Shown here in pieces: positions 44,826 to 56,896 of a DNA stretch of 64,000 nucleotides. The stretch spans positions 131,060,796 to 131,124,795 of the forward strand of contig CM053142.1 in assembly GCA_028571685.1 (NCBI GenBank). Reading direction: 5' to 3'. The first letter of the stretch is position 1, and every line of letters starts with the position of its first letter. The DNA is from Heterohyrax brucei (taxonomy: Eukaryota > Chordata > Mammalia > Hyracoidea > Procaviidae). The position numbers and the translations under genes are program-made. Below the pieces are notes generated by a model. It saw only the letters and a program-made list of their open reading frames with translations. It had not been told where the DNA came from and did not search any database.

Positions 44826-47800
44826 CAAGAGGAGTCAGAGAGGCGGGACCAAGAAGGGCAGACTAGAAACACGTCTCCTCAGTTCCTTCTGAGAACTACA
44901 GCCAGGATTGTTAATTGAATGCAGCACTCTGGATACCCAGGGAGCCCTAGGATACAACATAAGGGTTGTCAGATTGGACTGTGTGCCACTAAAGAGGAAA
45001 TTACCTCTAATACGAGGCAGCACATGCTGAGTCCCACTCCTGCTGACTCACCACTTGGGTGGACTGCAGGGACTGGTGCCTTTTTTGTTATCCCAGAGGT
45101 GGAGGATGGACATGAACTGGCAAATACACTGAACTGCAGTGCTAACGTAAACAGTGTGTAATGCAGCAGAGAGACAGTGTGTGAGATAGCCATATTTTGA
45201 GAGCCTGGCTGCTGGGTGAGGGACCACTGCTCCTCCACTCTCTTTTCTGAGCTCTGCTATAGATTCTGCTGTTTCACAGTAGGAAGGGCAGCTTGGCTGG
45301 AATACCATCTTGGTTGCCTGGGAACTGAAGTCACCCAGCTAGAGGACTCTGCAGGGGCTAATTCCAAAGCTTAGAAGCAGTACCACTCCGGAAAGTGCAG
45401 AAAGCCTATGTTTAGCACAGTGTTGCCTTATGGTTGGGGCTCAGCTGAGGATGGCAGTGAGGCCGTAACCCCTCCGTGCTTTGAACTACGTCATAGCCTC
45501 TGGGGATGGCTGAAGAGGAGCTAAGTCTGCCACACCCGACAGCCTGACTGATTTCAGCAGCTGTTGGACAGCTCCCAGCTATTTAAAATAAGATGGCCTG
45601 GAGAAATAATTGCTGAGCTGCCTGGTGGCATCTCTTCCAGCCTTTACTGACCCACATCATACGGGTTGGTTGACTCTGTAAGTAGGGCACTGTCTTTGCC
45701 AGCCAGGAGACAGAGCCTGCCACTGTAGAGTCCACTGGGGCCAGGTCACTAGAGTACACAGAGACAGCTGGTGACCAACTCCCTTCTCAGAACTATGCTT
45801 CAGCTCCTGTTGAAGTAACACCAGAAAAACTGAACAGCCTTTAGATGGCCCCCAAATGACAAACTATTGCTGACGATTTAAAGAAACAGTCCACCATGGC
45901 TCAGGAAAACTCCCAAAATAGTAATAAAACTTCCCAGATGAAACAGCCTTTCTGAAACTATCAGAGTTTGAGTACAAAAGGATTATATAGAGAGCCCTCC
46001 TAATGATTAAACAAAATACAGCAGAACAAAATGAAAAATGAAGCAAGCTGTTTGGACTGATGGAGCATCAACGATCTGAAATCCTGCAGATCAGTAACAA
46101 AATTATGGAATTAGACAATTTAATCCAAAGCCAAAAGAACAGAATTGAGGAGATGGAAGTCAGATTTAGTGACCTGGAGGATAAAGCAACTGACAGCAGC
46201 ATTTATGAGGAGAAATCAGAGAGAAGCAATAAGAAAAATGAAGAAGCATTAAGAAACATGTGGGAATCTATTAAGAGAAATAATTTATGATTAATGGAAT
46301 TCCTGAACAGGAAGGGATAGCTGAAAACACAGAGTATTGTTGTTGACCTGCTGACAGAAAGCTGCCCTGAAACTGCAAAAGAGAACATAAATATCCAGGG
46401 TGTGTATCAAACTCCGCAAAAACTAGACCAAAAGAAAGACACCAAGGCATATTATAATCATGCTTAATACAATGAAACATAAACAGATTGTCTTAAAGGC
46501 AGCAAGACTCAAAGTAAAGCTAACATTCAGAGGGAAGCCTGTAAGCTTTTGTGTGACTTCTCGGCAGAAACAGTGTTGGCAAGGAGGCAGTGGGATGACA
46601 TGTCAAAGTCTTGAAGGGAAAAAAACTTCCAACCAAGAATTATATATCCTGCAAAATTGCCTGTCAAATATGACAGTGAAATTAAGACATTCACAGGTAA
46701 ACAGAAGCTTCGAGTCTTTATAAAAACCAAACTAGAGCTACAGGAAATACTGAAAAAGGCTCCTTGCTTAGCAAAAGAAAACCATTAAGTTTATATTTAA
46801 GGAGGCAGTACAGGACACAATATCCAGAAACCTACTTAATTAGGGATGTCAGAAAACTCAAAGTTACAGTATTAAAAGAGGGGAACTACTGATTGTATCA
46901 CAAAAACTATGACACCATCACGCTAAAAAGGATATGCTACAGTAGTTATAGTCCTTTCAGATGGAGAGAAAGTTAAAAAGATATGCAGACGTTAAAATTG
47001 GGTTTAAACTTAGAATATTAAGGGGGATTGTAGGGGTAGCCACAAAGTGCAGTAACAATGCAACGTATCAAAACAGGAAACATACAGGAGTCTCAACAAA
47101 CACAGAACCAACACCGAAAAAGATGAAAAGTCAACCCATAAAGAACGACCCAGAACAGAATATTAACAGCATCTTAGAAAGCACCAGCAGAAAAATAAAT
47201 ACATCAAAATGATAGCACTAAACACATACCTGTCAATAATTATGCTGTAATAAGGAGACAGTGAGTGACATTGTGGATCAAAAGACATGACCCATCTGTA
47301 TGTTATTTAGAAGAAATACACCTTAGACTCAAAGACATGAACAAACTGAAATTTAAAGATGGACTAATATATACCAAGTTAACAACATATAAAAAAGGAG
47401 CAGATGTGGCAATACTAATCTCAGATAAAATAGATTTTAATACAAAAGTCCACCATTGTAGACAGGGATCATCACTATTTGTTGCTGAAAGATTCAATAC
47501 ACTAGCAGGACTTAAGTACACCCAATACCAGAGCATCTAAATATATCAAACACTGACTACATTGAAAAATGAGATAGATCACTCCACAGTAGTAGTTGGA
47601 GACTTCAGCAATCCGCTTTCAGTAATGGACAGATTATCCAGAAAAAAGGTCAATGAAGACACAGAAGATCTTACTGCAACAGTTAATCAACTAGCCTTCA
47701 TCAACATATAGAAAACTTTTTATCCATCATCAGATGTGTACACCTTCTTCTCCAGTGCATCTGGAATATTTTCCAGAATAGACTATATGTTAGGACATAA

Positions 47801-48210
47801 AAGAAGTTGCAACAAAATCCAAACCATTGAATTATGCAAAGCATCTTCTCAGACCATAAAGCCATAAAAGTCAAAATCATAGCAGAGAAAACACAGAGAT
47901 TTGAACTCATGGAAACTGAACAACACCTTGCTCAAAAAGCCATGGGTCATAGAAGAAATCAAGGACAAAATAAAGAAATTTATGGAATCAAATGAGAATG
48001 AAAACATTCTGCCAGCGTCTATGGGGTACAGCAAAAGCAGTGCTCAAAGGTCAGTTTATCTGTATAAATGCACACATCCAAAAGGAGTAAAGAACCCAAA
48101 CCAAGAATTAATCCTAGTGTTTGAACAAGCAGAAAGAGAGCAACAGAGGAACCCTTCAGGCATCAGAAGAAAATAAGGATTAGAGCAGAAGAGGAGAGTC
48201 AGCTTTATTA
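44826..48210 (+). mobile_element. L1 LINE, 5' half (leader, ORF1, start of ORF2)
   Basis: Starts 'gtcagagaggcgggaccaag', an L1-type 5' leader. The frame at 46,060-46,290 encodes an ORF1-like coiled coil (heptads through NKIMELDNLIQSQKNRIEEM) running into the start of the RNA-binding part. The ORF1 C-terminal region follows near 46,480-46,740 with broken frames. From about 47,210 it reads as ORF2 endonuclease (NTYLSI, ICYLEE-like, GVAILIS-like pieces). It stops near 48,180, before the reverse transcriptase. Inactive. It complements the next element, which has only the ORF2 end, but their states of decay differ. Confidence 0.8.
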
Positions 48211-48658
48211 TTTTTGTATACTGATTTTTAGTGGATACCTCTTTTCATACTAGACTTTTTTTTTAAGGACTAGAAGGTAGAATAAACACTGCTAGTAATG
48301 TGAATGTAGTAGTAGCATCTATTTATTCCTAATGAAATTAGAAATAAGATGCAGGGTGCTTATTGTCCTACTTACAATGTCCTACTTATAACTAGATGAA
48401 GGAAGAAAAGAATGAGTTCAAAGATTGCAGGTACTGTGTGAGCAAGTGATTCTTGTATGATATGGGTTAATTGTATAATAGAAGGTAGCCAGTGAGTTTT
48501 TGTGGTGGGTCTAGAAAACATTTTTGTTTTGTAGAATATTGATTTTTTTCTGTTCCTATTTCTGTTCCACATAAACTGGCAAAAAAAAATGTCTTGAGAT
48601 TCATTTGATGAAACATTAAAAGTACCAGACCTTAAAATTAAGTCAGTATTTATAATCA
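48211..48658. other. Intron between two L1s, nothing recognised
   Basis: Unassigned AT-rich sequence. Confidence 0.4.
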
Positions 48659-50708
48659 AATAAATTGTACAATCCAACAAAGACAGAGAACTACAGACCG
48701 GTATCACTCATGAAACTGAATCAAGATCCATATCTTACACCTTATACAAAAACCAACTCCAACTGGATAAAAGACCTAAATATCAAACCTAAAACAATAA
48801 AGCTCATCCAAGAAAAGGTAGGAACAACAATGGAAGTTTTAATACACAATGAGGACAGACTCCAAAATCTGTCAAAGAAACCTCAATCAACAGAAGAGAA
48901 AATAGATAAATTGGAACTATTAAGAATCAAACACTTTTGCTCATCCAAAGACTTTATTAATAGAATTAAAAGAACACCCACAGAATGGGAAAAATATTTG
49001 ACAACTCTGTCAGACCGACACCTGATCTCCGTAATCTATAAGATACTACAAAATATCAAGAAGAAAATAAACCATCCAATTAAGTGATGGGCAAAGGAGA
49101 TGGACAGACACTTCACTAAAGAGGAGATCCAGGCAGCCAAAAAACACATGCGGACATGTTCACAATCTTTAGTTACTAAAGAAATTCAAATCAAGACAAC
49201 AATGAGATACCATCTCACCCCAACAAGATTGGCCATGATCCAGAAAACACAAAACAACAAATGCTGGAGAGGCTGTGGACAAAGTGGAACCCTGCTACAC
49301 TGTTGGTGGAGTTGCAAAATGGTCCAGCCTCTTTGGAAGGCAATCCGGTGCTTCCTTAAAAAAATGGATATCGATATACCATTTGACCCAGTAATTATAC
49401 TACTTGGAATATAACCTGCAGAATCAAGGCTTTTCACACCAACAGAAGCATGCACCAGAATGTTTATTGCAGCACAGTCCATGATAGCAAAAAGATGGAA
49501 TCAACCCAGATGCCCAACAATAGAAGAATGGATAGGTAAACTATGGTACATATACTCAATGAAGCACTACGCAATGATAAAGAATAACGATGATTCCAGG
49601 AAATATCTCCTAACCTGGTTTCAACTGGAAGACATTATGTTGAGTGAAAGTAGTCAGCAACAAAGGGACAAATACTGTATGAGACCTCTACGATAAGATC
49701 CCAAAAACAGACTTGTGTATAGAAGAAAAGACTCTTTGACAGCTGCAACGGAGGGGAGGGAGGGGGGTAGGGGGGAGGGTTTAGTTTAGATAGTTACTAG
49801 AAATCTAGTTGGGAAAAAGCGGTGATAGCACACAATAGAAACAAGAACAACATTAAGCGGACTTCAGCATAACTTGAGTACTCCTTCCATCTTAATACTG
49901 CAAGGATAGAGTAGCTGGGGTGAGGGGTGGGGGACCATGCTCTTAGGCGAATTCCAGGCCAATTGGCACAACTAGCATTTTGCTGAGAGAGCTCTCTGCA
50001 CCCCACATTGGTGAGTGGCGTCTGGGGTCTTAAAAGCTGCCAAGCTGCCATCCGAGGACACAGCAAATGGTCCCAACTCAGCGGGAATGGATGCTCACCG
50101 AGGACCAAAATGACATGCGGTAAAGACAACCGAGAAGACAGAGAGACCCACAAGAGTGGGTGCCTACATCGGCTTGGGACCGGAAGAACTGGATGGTGCC
50201 CGGCCACCACCAGTGATAGCCACGATGGAGCTCACAGAGAGGAGTCTCACTGGCAACACTAGAATAAAAAGGGGTGCATCATGAGATCTCCACTAAAAGA
50301 CCTCAATTGATGACCCAGCAGTTTTGGGGTTCCTCTGCGAGCATGGCCCCTGTCCCTGATGCTGCCCTTTCCCATAAATTATAACAAAGTTCCTCTCTTT
50401 GGACAGGAATGGGTTGGACTTGGCAATGCAGAGTGACCATATATTGGAAGCACTTTGTGGTTCTGTGCATCTGTAGGATATGATCTTGCTGACCTCTGGC
50501 TGGAGGAAGGGGAGTGGACGGAGAGGAGGGGAAAGGAGGCTGTTGGGAGGATGAGACATGTATGGAGCAGAGAGGAATTGTGTGCAGTCACCGGACAGGG
50601 AGAGCAATGGAAGCTGCGTATAGGTGGGCATGTAAATTTATACGTGAATGTACATTTTCACTCAGTTATGTTAAATAAAAATTAAATAACAAATGAATAA
50701 ATTGTACA
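48659..50708 (+). mobile_element. L1 LINE with 13-bp target duplication and a deletion in reverse transcriptase
   Basis: AATAAATTGTACA occurs at 48,659-48,671 and 50,696-50,708. The insert opens in the ORF2 polymerase region (NYRPVSLM at about 48,690) and then jumps straight to the C-terminal part (DPYLTPYTK). Some of the C-terminal frame stays open: 48,665-49,087 and 49,100-49,414 with CWRGCGQSGTLLHCWW. The 3' UTR holds a G-rich run and is nearly the same as the fragment at 31,943. The long open pieces and exact duplication mark it as one of the younger L1s here. Not active, as the polymerase core is missing. Confidence 0.92.
49750..49779 (+). other. G-quadruplex-type run in the L1 3' UTR
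   Basis: Six runs of three or more G in 30 bases, separated by single A or TA. A G-rich tract in the 3' UTR is a known recurring feature of mammalian L1s. Confidence 0.7.
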
Positions 50709-51129
50709 TTTTAAATTAAGCTAAAATTTTTCGTGAAACAAATTATACATGGTTTGTTTAGTCTATGCCCGAACCTTTTAAATATAGGCAGTGAACATCT
50801 TTCTTCTAAATCTTTTAGGATTAAAGGATGCTGTTACCATGTCTAAGACTGTTAGTGCCGGTTTTGAGACTTTTTCCAGAAGATATGAGAAGGTATCTTC
50901 TGTTCCTCTTAGATTTCCTGTCTTGTTGAATGACTTCACTACCTATCTGTTTGATTGTTCTACATCTTTTCTTTCCTCTCCTGTCTAATAAATTACAGTG
51001 TCATCTTGATACTGGATGATAAGTTTATCAAATGTGCTGTCTTTTCTGTTCCTTCTCTAACTACTTTGATTTAGGCTACTGTCCTCTCACCTGTCATGAC
51101 CGCTCTTTCTTGAATTCTCAGAATTCAGA
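50709..51129. other. Intron, nothing recognised
   Basis: Unassigned. Confidence 0.4.
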
Positions 51130-51490
51130 AACATTTAGTTTCTATGATCTTTCCAAAACAAATCTGTTCCTGTCTTACCCAGTTTGCAAGCCCCTTGTGT
51201 CTCAGTTTCTCAACTCCTACAGGATAGAGGGGAAACTTAGCCCTACTCTTAGGACGTGCAATGGAAACCACACATTCTTCTCTTCCTCCTTTTGTTAGAC
51301 ACAGTCTCTCATGCTAGTCCTTTTCCTTATAATGCCCTGAACTCCTGGTAAACTCCTCCCCATTTCCTTAAGGTTTAGCTTAAGCATCCATATAGTGTGA
51401 AGCCTTGCCTGACATATCATTAGAGACAGACAGTTCTCCCTGTTTTCACTCACAGTACTTTGTTTTGTAGTGCCTGCTTGATTGTGAATT
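51130..51490 (+). repeat. L2 LINE 3' part
   Basis: 'cttattataatgccctgaac'-like text, 'gtttagcttaagcatccata' and 'gaagccttgcctgacatatc' follow the L2 3' order. Confidence 0.65.
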
Positions 51491-51579
51491 AACACAGTGC
51501 AAACAGTAAAAACATTTAAATGTTCCAAATGAACGAAGTGTCTTCAGAAGTAGAAAGGCCACTAAAAATATGAATGTTA

Positions 51580-52012
51580 TGTTTGTTTTTCCCAAACTCC
51601 TGGTTCAACCATTGTGGAAAACACTGTGATGGCTTCTCATAATTAGAACTAACATCATGACCCAGCAATTGCACTTCTAGGTCTATAACCAAAAGACTTG
51701 AAAGCAAAGACTCAAACAGAGACGCATACACCAGTATTCATTGCAGCACTGTTTACAAAAAGCCGAAAGGTGAAACAACCTAAATGCTCACCAGCAGATA
51801 GATGAATAAAGAAAATATATTAACATACATGCAGTAGAATACTCCTCAGCCAGTAGGAGGAATGAGATCTTGATACATGGCTGTAATACTGATGGAGTTT
51901 AAAGACATTATGCTGAATGAAGTAAGTCAGTCACAAAAAGAAAAGTATGTGATATATAAGAAAAACATAAAAAGACATAAAGTACAAAGAGAATAGGCAG
52001 ATGTATAGAGAC
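51580..52012 (+). mobile_element. Old L1 3' fragment
   Basis: 'cattgtggaaaacactgtga', 'gacccagcaattgcacttct', 'cattgcagcactgtttacaa', 'gctgaatgaagtaagtcagt'. Confidence 0.85.
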
Positions 52013-52017
52013 CAAAT

Positions 52018-52169
52018 GGAGCCTTGGTGGTACAGTTGTTAAGACTGCTACCAAGAGGTAAGCAGTTCAAGTCCACCAGCTATTCCTTGGAAACACCTGT
52101 GAGTCACTTCTGTTCTTGTCCTGTAGGGTCACTGTGAGTTGAAATCAACTAGACAGCGGTAGGTTTGGT
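52018..52169 (+). repeat. AfroSINE, short class
   Basis: 'gagccttggtggtacagttg' to 'aaatcaactagacagcggta'. Confidence 0.9.
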
Positions 52170-52174
52170 ATGTT

Positions 52175-52320
52175 TTGGAAACCTTAAGGGACATAGCAGC
52201 TAACTGAAAGATCAGCAGTTCAAATGTACCAGATGCTCCTTGGCAACTCTCTGGGGTAGTTCTGCTCTGTCCTATAGTGTTGCTGTGAGTTGAAATCAGC
52301 TTAGCGGCAGCTGGCTTTTT
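52175..52320 (+). repeat. AfroSINE, second of a tandem pair
   Basis: 'ggaaaccttaagggacatag' to 'atcagcttagcggcagctgg'. Confidence 0.9.
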
Positions 52321-53089
52321 GTTGTTGTTAAGAATGGAATGGTTATTGCTTATGGAGTACTGCGCTTCAGTTTACAATGATTAGAAAAATAATGTTAATT
52401 AAGGGTATAGTTGTACAGACAATTGAAGGAATTGCTTTCAGTAGTTGTATACCAATAAAAGGTTGAATTGGCAAAAGTTGTGTGATAGATATTTCCAGCA
52501 ATGCCAAAAAATAAAAAGGAATAGCTGCTGAGGCTGCTTGTATCTTCAGCATCTCATAGAATTTTGATTACTTCATTTGGAGACTTAGGGTCATGGTTTC
52601 ATGGGACATCCCAGTTAATGGATTTAATAGAATGTTCAGTACTTCTGTGTTAGTTCTAGTTCATTGCATAGTGCCTGGGATTGTTAAAGCTTGCAAGTGG
52701 CCATTGATTTGTACATGTAGAAATCATTGAATTGTGTATGTTCTGCTGTATATATTCTGAACAGCAACAGCAGAATTTATTTTTTTTTAAACTATCATCT
52801 CTGGTCTGGTCACTGAAATTCAAACGGGTGGCAAAGTCTTTCCCTTTTTTTGCTTTCATATCTCCTTTCCCCATGTGAGAAATACTGAGAGCCCTTATCT
52901 AATAATGGGGTAGAGAGAATGGAATTGATTCCAGAGGTGCCAAGGTAAAATAGATCTGACTTGGTAATGGCATAGAAGAATCAGTGACACTTCTGGATAT
53001 AGTTTGCTGTTAAAGTAGAATGTGTTTGAATTCATTTTAAGCTGTAGGTTTTAAGCACTGTAAATAGATAGGATGGAAAAATTAGCAAG
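52321..53089. other. Intron, nothing recognised
   Basis: Unassigned. Confidence 0.4.
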
Positions 53090-53233
53090 TAACTTGTATT
53101 GACTGCTTACTGTTACACATGCAAAACATGTCACAGGAAAAATCATTTCATTTTACTCTTAAAAATCCTGTGAAGTAAATATTGTTAGTCCCATTTTCAG
53201 ATAAAGAAATGAGGCACAGAGGTTAAATAGCAT
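53090..53233 (+). repeat. MIR SINE, left part (split by hAT)
   Basis: 'attgactgcttactgttaca', 'ctgtgaagtaaatattgtta', 'aaagaaatgaggcacagagg'; resumes at 53,824. Confidence 0.8.
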
Positions 53234-53823
53234 CAGTGATGTCACTAGAGGGGGATAAGAAGTGTGGACTACACCAGGTGGCACTAGCTGGAGTGACACC
53301 AGAATGACTAAAATATTTATAGTGTTTCGATAAATTTTTTTTCATACAAATGTGAAAACAACAAAAGCATTGTTCGTAATTGGGTAATTTACATGTGTCA
53401 GAGCACCAATAAGGGTAAAATTCTACACTGACTTTTTGAACCTTCTAATAATGTGTTCCAGTCAGAGCTATCACTTTTACTAAATTACAGTTGTGATTCA
53501 AGTCACAGTTTCATCTGCACACTAGAAGCATGCACTGTTGTTTTTGCTGCCAGTGTTTTTATATTCACTGATTTTATCAAATTTTCTGATGTTTATGGTA
53601 TTTGTGAAGCTACATCAATGATTTTGTTGAGAATGAAATAGTAATTAAAGGGAGAAGGTGTGATCTACAGGAATTACCGATTTACAAGTTACATTGGTAC
53701 AAAAAATGTTACTAAGGATTCTGTACGGTCTGGTATGGGAAGAGGTTCATGGCGGAAAGAGGTGATACCGTGAGTTACTGGCCTGGTTGACACCAACCTT
53801 AGTGATACCACTGAAGAACGTGA
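53234..53823. mobile_element. Non-autonomous hAT DNA transposon with terminal inverted repeats
   Basis: Left end CAGTGATGTCACTAG; right end, reversed and complemented, CAGTGGTATCACTAA: 15 bases with three differences. CAGTG termini are typical of hAT elements. Further inward, 'gtggcactagctggagtgac' and 'ggttgacaccaaccttagtg' are also loosely complementary. At 590 bp with no transposase frame it is a passenger element. The MIR resumes on the right. Confidence 0.75.
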
Positions 53824-53910
53824 CCATGATCACTCAGCTTAAATGTGTTAGAACTAGGATTCCAACCCAAGTAATCAGATCTAAAGCCTGTACTCTTAAT
53901 GGTTATATTT
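53824..53910 (+). repeat. MIR SINE, right part
   Basis: 'gaccatgatcactcagctta', 'actaggattccaacccaagt', 'taaagcctgtactcttaatg' complete the MIR. Confidence 0.8.
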
Positions 53911-54009
53911 TGTGTGTTACCATGTTTTTTTTCAGTTTAAAATATGGTTAACCACGGTTCTTTTTTGTATCACATGCTGAGATATATAACACATATTAAA
54001 GTTAAAGCC

Positions 54010-55005
54010 TATACTCAAGCTAGTTAAATTATGTTTGGAGAGCAGGAAAGATCAACATGTGTACCTATAGAACAGAACAAAGGGACATTGCATGGTTTAA
54101 AGTTGAGAGATGTGTGTCACATTGTATCCTTTCACCATTTACTGCTTCAATTTGTGTGCCAAGTAGATACTCTGAGAAGCTGCACTATGTGAAGGATAAT
54201 GAGACGTCAGGATTGGAGGAAAACTCATGGAGCATCCTGTGTCATGCAGATGAGGGACAAACTTGCTTGTGGAAAGTGAAGAGGATTTGAAACACTGAAG
54301 ATCAAAGATGAAAGACCAAAGCCTTCGATGTGGATTGTACCTCAACATCAAGAAAACAAAAGTCCTCACAACTGCATCAGTAAACAATGTGATGATACAT
54401 GGGAAAAGATCAAGGTTGTCAAAAATTTCGTGTTACTTGGTTATACAGTCCACACCCATGGAAGCGGCAGTCAGGAAATCAAAAGACAAATTGCATTGGG
54501 CAAATCTGCTGTAAAAAGTGTTGAGAAGTAAAACTGTTACCTTGAAGGCTGCTATCACCTTGAAGACTAAGGTGTGCCTGTGCCAAGCTGTGATATGCAT
54601 GCAGAAGCTGGACAATAAATAAGGAAGACAGAAGAGTTGATGGCTTTGAACTGTGGTGCTGGGGAAGAATACTGAATGTACCACAAACTGCCAAAAGAAC
54701 AACAGATCTTTTCTGGAAGAAGTACAACCAGAGTGCTCCTTGGAAGCAGACATGGCAATACTACATACTTTGGACATGCTGTCGGGAGGAGTCAATCCCT
54801 GGAGAAGGGCATTATGCTTGGTAGAGGATCAGTGAAAAAGAGGAAGACCCTTAACACAATGAATTGACATAGTGGCTGCAGCAGTGGACTTAAATATAGA
54901 AGCATTTGTGGGAATGGTACAGGACCTGGCCATGTTTAGTTCTGTTGTGCGTGTAGGGTTGCTGTGTGTTGAAACTGCCTGAACAGCATCTAACAAAAAC
55001 AACAA
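54010..55005 (+). mobile_element. RTE-clade LINE, 3' 1 kb
   Basis: Follows the copy at 10,660-11,541 throughout: 'gtatcctttcaccatttact', 'acctcaacatcaagaaaaca', 'ctgaatgtaccacaaactgc', 'ggacatgctgtcgggaggag', ending 'cagcatctaacaaaaacaac'. More diverged than that copy. The frames on both strands in 54,057-54,867 are its remains. Confidence 0.88.
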
Positions 55006-55708
55006 CATAGAATTTATGGGTAGATAACAGTGAAAGGAAGAAAAAAAAACTGATAGGCTGTTTTTTAGATTTTGTCCTGTAGGGAGCTTGGAAGAGTTCT
55101 ACAGAAATCTGACTGACTTGGAGAGCTGAGAGAAACTTGAATCCACATTGTTTGTTCTGTTACTTTTGAAACATCTGTGGTCTCTATTTAGTCAGTCAGT
55201 CAACCGGCCACTTAACTGCTGTGCTCATGTTTGACTCCAGCTAAAAATCTGTTTTAAAAAATGGTGGGTCTTCATTTGTCAGAGTATTGATAAGTTGTTA
55301 TACTCTAGTTAGCACATTTTCTTAGAGATGTGATCAAATACTGAATCAAAAAGGTAACTGCAGTAATAAAACTGGAAAATATGGCTTTAAATTTCATGGC
55401 AGTGTATAGTTAATGAGCATTTCAAAGAGTTGGTTTGATTAATTAAAATAAGCTTTATTTACTAGCAGTATTAATGTGTGAAAGGGCAAGACTATTTTTT
55501 CCTACTTGAGGTATTCTAAATATGGTCAGAATAAATCCTATAAACCATTTGCTAGTGTAGAAATTCTATGCTTGACTAGATTTAGAAATTCTGTTCCCAG
55601 AGAATACGTCTCTCAAAAAAATGAGTTAGATTGGACGTTTCCCATTTGTTCCTCTGTGAGAGGCAGACATCTCAGAAAGTACATATATAAACAATAATTG
55701 TATTTTAA
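55006..55708. other. Intron, nothing recognised
   Basis: Unassigned. Confidence 0.4.
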
Positions 55709-55865
55709 GGAAACCGTGGCGGTGTAGTGGTTAAGTGCTACGGCTGCTAGCGAAAAGGTCAGCAGTTCAGATCTACCAGGCAGTGCTTGGAAACTCTGGA
55801 ACACTTCTGCTCTGTCCTGTAGGGTCACTGTGAGTCAGAATTGACTCAGTAACAGTGGGGTTTTT
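55709..55865 (+). repeat. AfroSINE, short class, close to consensus
   Basis: 'gaaaccgtggcggtgtagtg', 'ctacggctgctagcgaaaag', 'agtcagaattgactcagtaa'. One of the better-kept copies. Confidence 0.94.
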
Positions 55866-56377
55866 TGTTTGTTTTTGGTTATTCATTTTAACAGCTTTTG
55901 GTGTATTTTGTAAGTCTGCATTAGAAGTTTTCTTTTTCAGAGAGAATAGGAGAGGTAGGTGGTGTTTAGGCCTCATATTTGTCCCTCCAAAAATATTACT
56001 ATCTGCTTAGGAATTTTGAATGCTATCAGTTGTATCCAGCAGATCAACACCAGATGCTTCTAACCTTTGAATTAGTTAATTTTATTTGGCAGTGAAAAGG
56101 AGAACACAATAATCCACTGTAGCTAGTAAAATGCTGGTGTTACTTGGCAGCGGCAAGGAAAAATCAAGTGTTTCTGTCCCAGGAGTGTTCAGTAGGAGAA
56201 CTAATGTCGCTTGACTTCAAGAACCAGTAGTTAAGTGTTTTTACTTAGCCCTTTATAATTTGAAATCACAGAATTCCAAATGGGCTGGAAGAGGCAGCTA
56301 AAACAACTTGAGGCAGACAGACTCACTTGAGTTCTCAGTGTTTTGGAAAACTTTGACAATGGCCATGTGGTGACTGA
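55866..56377. other. Intron, nothing recognised
   Basis: Unassigned. Confidence 0.4.
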
Positions 56378-56531
56378 GGAAACCCTGGTGTCGTAGTGGT
56401 TAAGTGGTGTAGCTGCTCAGTAGGTCAGCAGTTCAAGTCCACCAGGCATTCCTTGAAAACTGTGGAGCAGTTCTACTCTGTCATATAGGTTTACATGAAT
56501 TGGAAATGACTTGATGGCAGTGAGTTTTGGT
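56378..56531 (+). repeat. AfroSINE, short class, first of four
   Basis: 'aggaaaccctggtgtcgtag' to 'aatgacttgatggcagtgag'; TGGTGACTG on both sides (56,368 and 56,540) is a 9-bp duplication. Confidence 0.92.
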
Positions 56532-56550
56532 TTTATATTTGGTGACTGCA

Positions 56551-56744
56551 GGAGTCCTGGTGGTGCATTGACTAAGTGCTCAGCTGCTAACTGAAAGGTC
56601 AGCAGCTTGAACCAACCAGCTGCTATGCAGAAAAAAGATGTGGCAATCTGCTTCTATAAAAATTACAGCCTTGGAAGCCACATGGGCCAGTTCTTTTATG
56701 TCCTGCAGGATCGCTAAGAGTTGGAATCAACTTCACAGCCACAG
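56551..56744 (+). repeat. AfroSINE, long class, second of four
   Basis: 'ggagtcctggtggtgcattg', 'gatgtggcaatctgcttcta', 'gttggaatcaacttcacagc'. Confidence 0.88.
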
Positions 56745-56775
56745 GATTTTTATCGTTTGTTTAATGTAGTGACTG

Positions 56776-56896
56776 TGGAAACCCTAGTGGCATATCTGCC
56801 AGGTGCTCCTTGGAAATGGGGTGGGGGCCAGTTCTGCTTCAACCTCTAGGGTCACTGTAAGTGTGGGCCTGACTTGTCGGCAGTGCATTTTCGTTT
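56776..56896 (+). repeat. AfroSINE, internally deleted, third of four
   Basis: 'ggaaaccctagtggcatatc' joins 'tgccaggtgctccttggaaa'; the tRNA middle is missing. Confidence 0.85.

Noticed and set aside
49797-50631. Frames of 137 and 112 codons on the minus strand
   Set aside because: Antisense of an L1 3' UTR, no independent support.
44826-50708. One full-length L1 spanning both L1 blocks
   Set aside because: The second block has its own 13-bp duplication starting at 48,659 and different decay, so these are separate insertions.
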